In this document: positions 61,891-64,000 of the stretch, one piece after another
Layout: every line of letters starts with the position of its first letter
How positions within the stretch are numbered: the first letter of the stretch is position 1
Origin: Lamellibrachia satsuma
Lineage: Eukaryota; Annelida; Polychaeta; Sabellida; Siboglinidae
Assembly: GCA_033239005.1 (NCBI GenBank)
Contig: BSQZ01000022.1
Coordinates: forward strand, 4,001,501 to 4,065,500
Direction of reading: 5' to 3'
DNA length: 64,000 nucleotides
Made by a program: the position numbers and the translations under genes
The notes under the pieces: generated by a model
Told to the model about the DNA's origin: nothing
Seen by the model: only the letters and a program-made list of their open reading frames with translations
The model's database searches: none

Positions 61891-62020
61891 TTGATGAAGA
61901 CAAGTTGTTGACCTAGATAGCTCTACAGGTTGTCTGTGTGTTAACTGCATCTAACTTGATGAAGACAAGTTGTTGACCTAGATAGCTCTACAGGTTGTCT
62001 GTGTGTTAACTGCATCTAAC
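61891..62020. repeat. 65-bp tandem duplication
   Basis: A segment beginning 'TTGATGAAGACAAGTTGTTG' at 61891 repeats at 61956 and looks identical over the whole 65 bp. Confidence 0.92.
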
Positions 62021-62518
62021 ACATTGCCTGTTAAAATCAGTTCCAGTTACTGCTGACACTGCTCAGTGGAATGTAAGTACAATGGCTCTATTGTAAAAGG
62101 TTGGCAGTCAGCCAAAGATTGCTGGAGGGTGGGTCTTGTCTACCCCATTTGTGGTAGTTGCTGACTGTGTGTACCTACATTCCTACCATGAGGTGTGTGG
62201 AGGGTGAAGGTAGTAAGTGTCTGTATGGCTGCAAGTATGTCTTATGTAGCTAGTAGCGGTGTCAGTCCACACTCTGTTGAAATGCTGCCAGACATGGCAC
62301 ATACATGTTTATTAGCCTGTCCTTTTTCTGTTGCTGCTGTCTATCAGGGATGTAGTAGGAACTGCATACCTAGACAGCTGCCATGGCTCAATAGAGCAGC
62401 TACCAGGTAGACTGTAGGCTGCTGAGATATGTAGTAGACCCATTCTCAGTTTGCCCGTTTATTCACCTGGGGTACTATGATAGATTTATTCACAGCTATG
62501 TATATAATATAAAGTAGT

Positions 62519-62626
62519 TTCCGTCCGTCCCTCCGTCCGTCCCTCCGTCCGTCCCTCCGTCCGTCCCTCCCTCCGTCCGTCCGTCCGTCCGTCCGTCCGT
62601 CCGTCCGTCCGTCCGTCCGTCCGTCT
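62519..62626. repeat. (CCGT)n microsatellite with CCCT interruptions
   Basis: The left part alternates CCGTCCGT and CCCT. The right part is a pure run of CCGT. Open frames through it are artefacts. Confidence 0.93.
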
Positions 62627-62863
62627 ACAAAACGCTTCATGAAACTGGTAGTAAATGATTTTGGGAGCGCGAAGTTGTCATTGCCATTGGCATTACACTA
62701 CCAAAACTTGACTGGGTAGTGCCAGGAGTCATAAACTATTGCAGTGGTTGCCTTTTTGCAATGCTGGGCAACTCGGCTAGTTGTGAATGAATGTGTCTGA
62801 TGTGACATGAGAGTTGCATTTGAGATGTGTCTGTTCATTCATGTGTGGTTTGTCTGTTGACAG

Positions 62864-64000
62864 AGCCTCGCGGTGCCAAGAAGTCAGCGGCCACGTCACA
62901 CAGGAGTGGTTCATCGGCACACAAGTCTAAACGCAAACCTGAAGAGCCCATTGTCACTGCTGTCAACCAGGCAGTCAGTGTGACACACACAGAGAAGTGT
63001 GTCGAAGATAGTGTTGATGCGTCTCGGTTGCAGCCAGACAAGACAGAGACACCTGGTGGCGGGCGACAGGAATGCGGGAAGTCGCCGCCGAGTGCTATAG
63101 TGGACGCAGTGGCTTCTGCAGCCTGTAGTGGTGGTAGTAGTAGTCAGGTAGTGGACAGTAGTTTGGTCAGTAGTGACACAGAAGTTACCACGGAAAGGTG
63201 TCCGCCAGTTAGTGGACAGGCAGGTGAACAAACTGGCACTGACCAGGTGGAGCGAGTCTCGCTCGATTCTCAGTCACAACATGGGGACAGAAACGTTGAT
63301 GTGACACACTTGTCATCAGCGTCATCGCCCGTGTCAGTGTCGGAAGAGAGAAGTGACAACAAAAGTGTACATTCGTCGCCTCGGTCGTGTCGCTCGGACG
63401 ACATGCATTACCGCAAGCTGCATCTTCTGGCAGATAGTCTACAGAAGAAAGACTCGCCAGAAACATCATCCTCCGAGCCATCGCCGACCGACCCCGACCA
63501 CGAAAGGTACATCAGTCCCTCACGGATCAACGTGCACTGTCCGGTGACTGACCAGATTGCAAAGTTGAAGGGGGTTAGAGGTCACTGGGATGACCCAGTC
63601 GGCGGTGGTTCTGATGAATGTGTCGCCTCAGCCAGTTCTGCTGTGGTCGATGATAAAAGTGAAAGTAAAACGGAGAGAGAACGATCGCCACCAGTTGTGC
63701 ACATCAGGTCCGGTGATGACAGTCGGTGTAGCTCCTCCGGCCATGATGACCGGCGTCCAGCATCACAGGCCAGTAGTACATACACAGGCCGGTCGGAGGA
63801 GGCTGCATATGGACGTGAGGCCACGGAGAAGGCATCAGCATCAAGTCCACTGCTCGTTGACAAGCGGCGGCCGGTGGAACCGTACCGCGACCCCGAACTG
63901 CTGAAGAAAGACAGTGCGATGCGGCATATTCATTCGCTGCATCAGGCCGCATTACAACCACGTGCTCATGCACCTGTAGTGCTGCCTACCTCCTACCCCA
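62864..64000 (+). CDS. KDM3/JMJD1C-like, exon f: Ser-rich linker and conserved YRDP block (open at window edge)
   Basis: The acceptor is GTCTGTTGACAG (AG at 62862-62863). The first two bases complete the Glu codon from exon e. The frame then stays open for 378 codons to the edge, with no donor recognised. It starts 'EPRGAKKSAATSHRSGSS' and has a basic patch 'KSKRKP' (residues ~20-25 of the exon) that could act in nuclear import. It is rich in Ser, Asp and Thr with many SP/TP sites, and contains 'DDMHYRKLHLLADSLQKK' near 63400-63455 and 'RYISPSRINVHCPVTDQI' near 63510-63560. Near the end, 'SPLLVDKRRPVEPYRDPEL' (63845-63900) matches human JMJD1C 'SPLIIDKNEHFTVYRDPAL'. Composition changes sharply to CpG-rich relative to the introns. 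Using the AG at 62865 would shift the frame, so 62863 is preferred. Confidence 0.92.

Larger units (their letters stand above)
11712..64000 (+). other. KDM3/JMJD1C-family gene, N-terminal part (six exons, incomplete at both ends)
   Basis: Six exons on the + strand encode about 598 residues that follow the order of the KDM3 family N-terminus. KDM3 proteins are nuclear Fe(II)/2-oxoglutarate-dependent JmjC demethylases acting on H3K9 methylation; JMJD1C also works as a transcriptional coactivator. Only the non-catalytic N-terminal half is here. Exon phases agree: boundaries 1-2 and 2-3 are phase 0, 3-4 splits a Val codon after one base, 4-5 is phase 0, and 5-6 splits a Glu codon after one base. 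Introns are 6952, 8409, 13224, 5948 and 15961 bp. Resemblance in the linker and at the YRDP block favours the KDM3B/JMJD1C type, but many invertebrates have a single KDM3 gene, so no symbol is given. Earlier exons and the C-terminal zinc finger and JmjC domain are outside the window. Confidence 0.85.

Noticed and set aside
62446..62640. - strand frame rich in RTDG repeats
   Set aside because: It is the CCGT microsatellite read through; not a protein.
62864..62865. Alternative acceptor AG at 62864-62865 for exon f
   Set aside because: It would shift the frame relative to exon e and lose the 378-codon open frame with the YRDP block.

Overview
The window is eukaryotic genomic DNA from an animal, most likely a marine invertebrate, although the phylum cannot be fixed from the sequence. 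The signs are GT-AG introns of about 6 to 16 kb, a CR1-type LINE whose ORF1 has PHD-like and esterase-like parts, tRNA-derived SINEs, TA-flanked MITEs, and many minisatellites. There are no bacterial operons, ribosome-binding sites or CRISPR arrays.

The one host gene I can support lies on the + strand from 11712 to the right edge. It is the N-terminal part of a KDM3/JMJD1C-family gene (JmjC histone H3K9 demethylase family). Six coding exons join with consistent phases: 11712-11828, 18781-18981, 27391-27475, 40700-40788, 46737-46902 and 62864-64000 (open at the edge), about 598 residues in all. The first four exons match, in order and without gaps, the conserved KDM3 N-terminal region, including a Tudor-like barrel (GFRVEVYR...ATQWYTAVI). 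The last exon is a serine-rich, basic, probably disordered linker that reaches the conserved 'PYRDPEL' block. The first KDM3 exons lie to the left of the window, and the zinc-finger and JmjC catalytic parts to the right.

Layout: 1-690 AT-rich DNA; 690-about 5100 a nearly full-length but frameshifted CR1-like LINE on the - strand; 5115-5342 a scrambled duplication containing a piece of that LINE; 7005-8238 an 88-bp x14 array; then the KDM3 exons and introns. The intron at 11829-18780 holds a 37-bp array, a ~1.1-kb TIR element, a ~79-bp array, and two minisatellites (48 bp and 45 bp) that are inverted copies of each other and form a ~1.7-kb imperfect palindrome. The intron at 18982-27390 holds microsatellites, a 26-bp array, a LINE fragment with a YADD box, and a decayed ~22-bp array. 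The intron at 27476-40699 holds a second copy of the TIR element, a 38-bp array and a 190-bp MITE. The intron at 40789-46736 starts with an inverted SINE pair. The intron at 46903-62863 holds a 59-bp array, a SINE with a perfect target-site duplication, and a 48/51-bp minisatellite that has grown out of the tRNA-like head of an older SINE.

Nothing here is a clearly new multi-gene system. The most unusual structures are the head-to-head minisatellite palindrome (15955-17632) and the SINE-derived minisatellite (54952-55974). Both sit inside introns of a chromatin-regulator gene and should be transcribed as part of its pre-mRNA.
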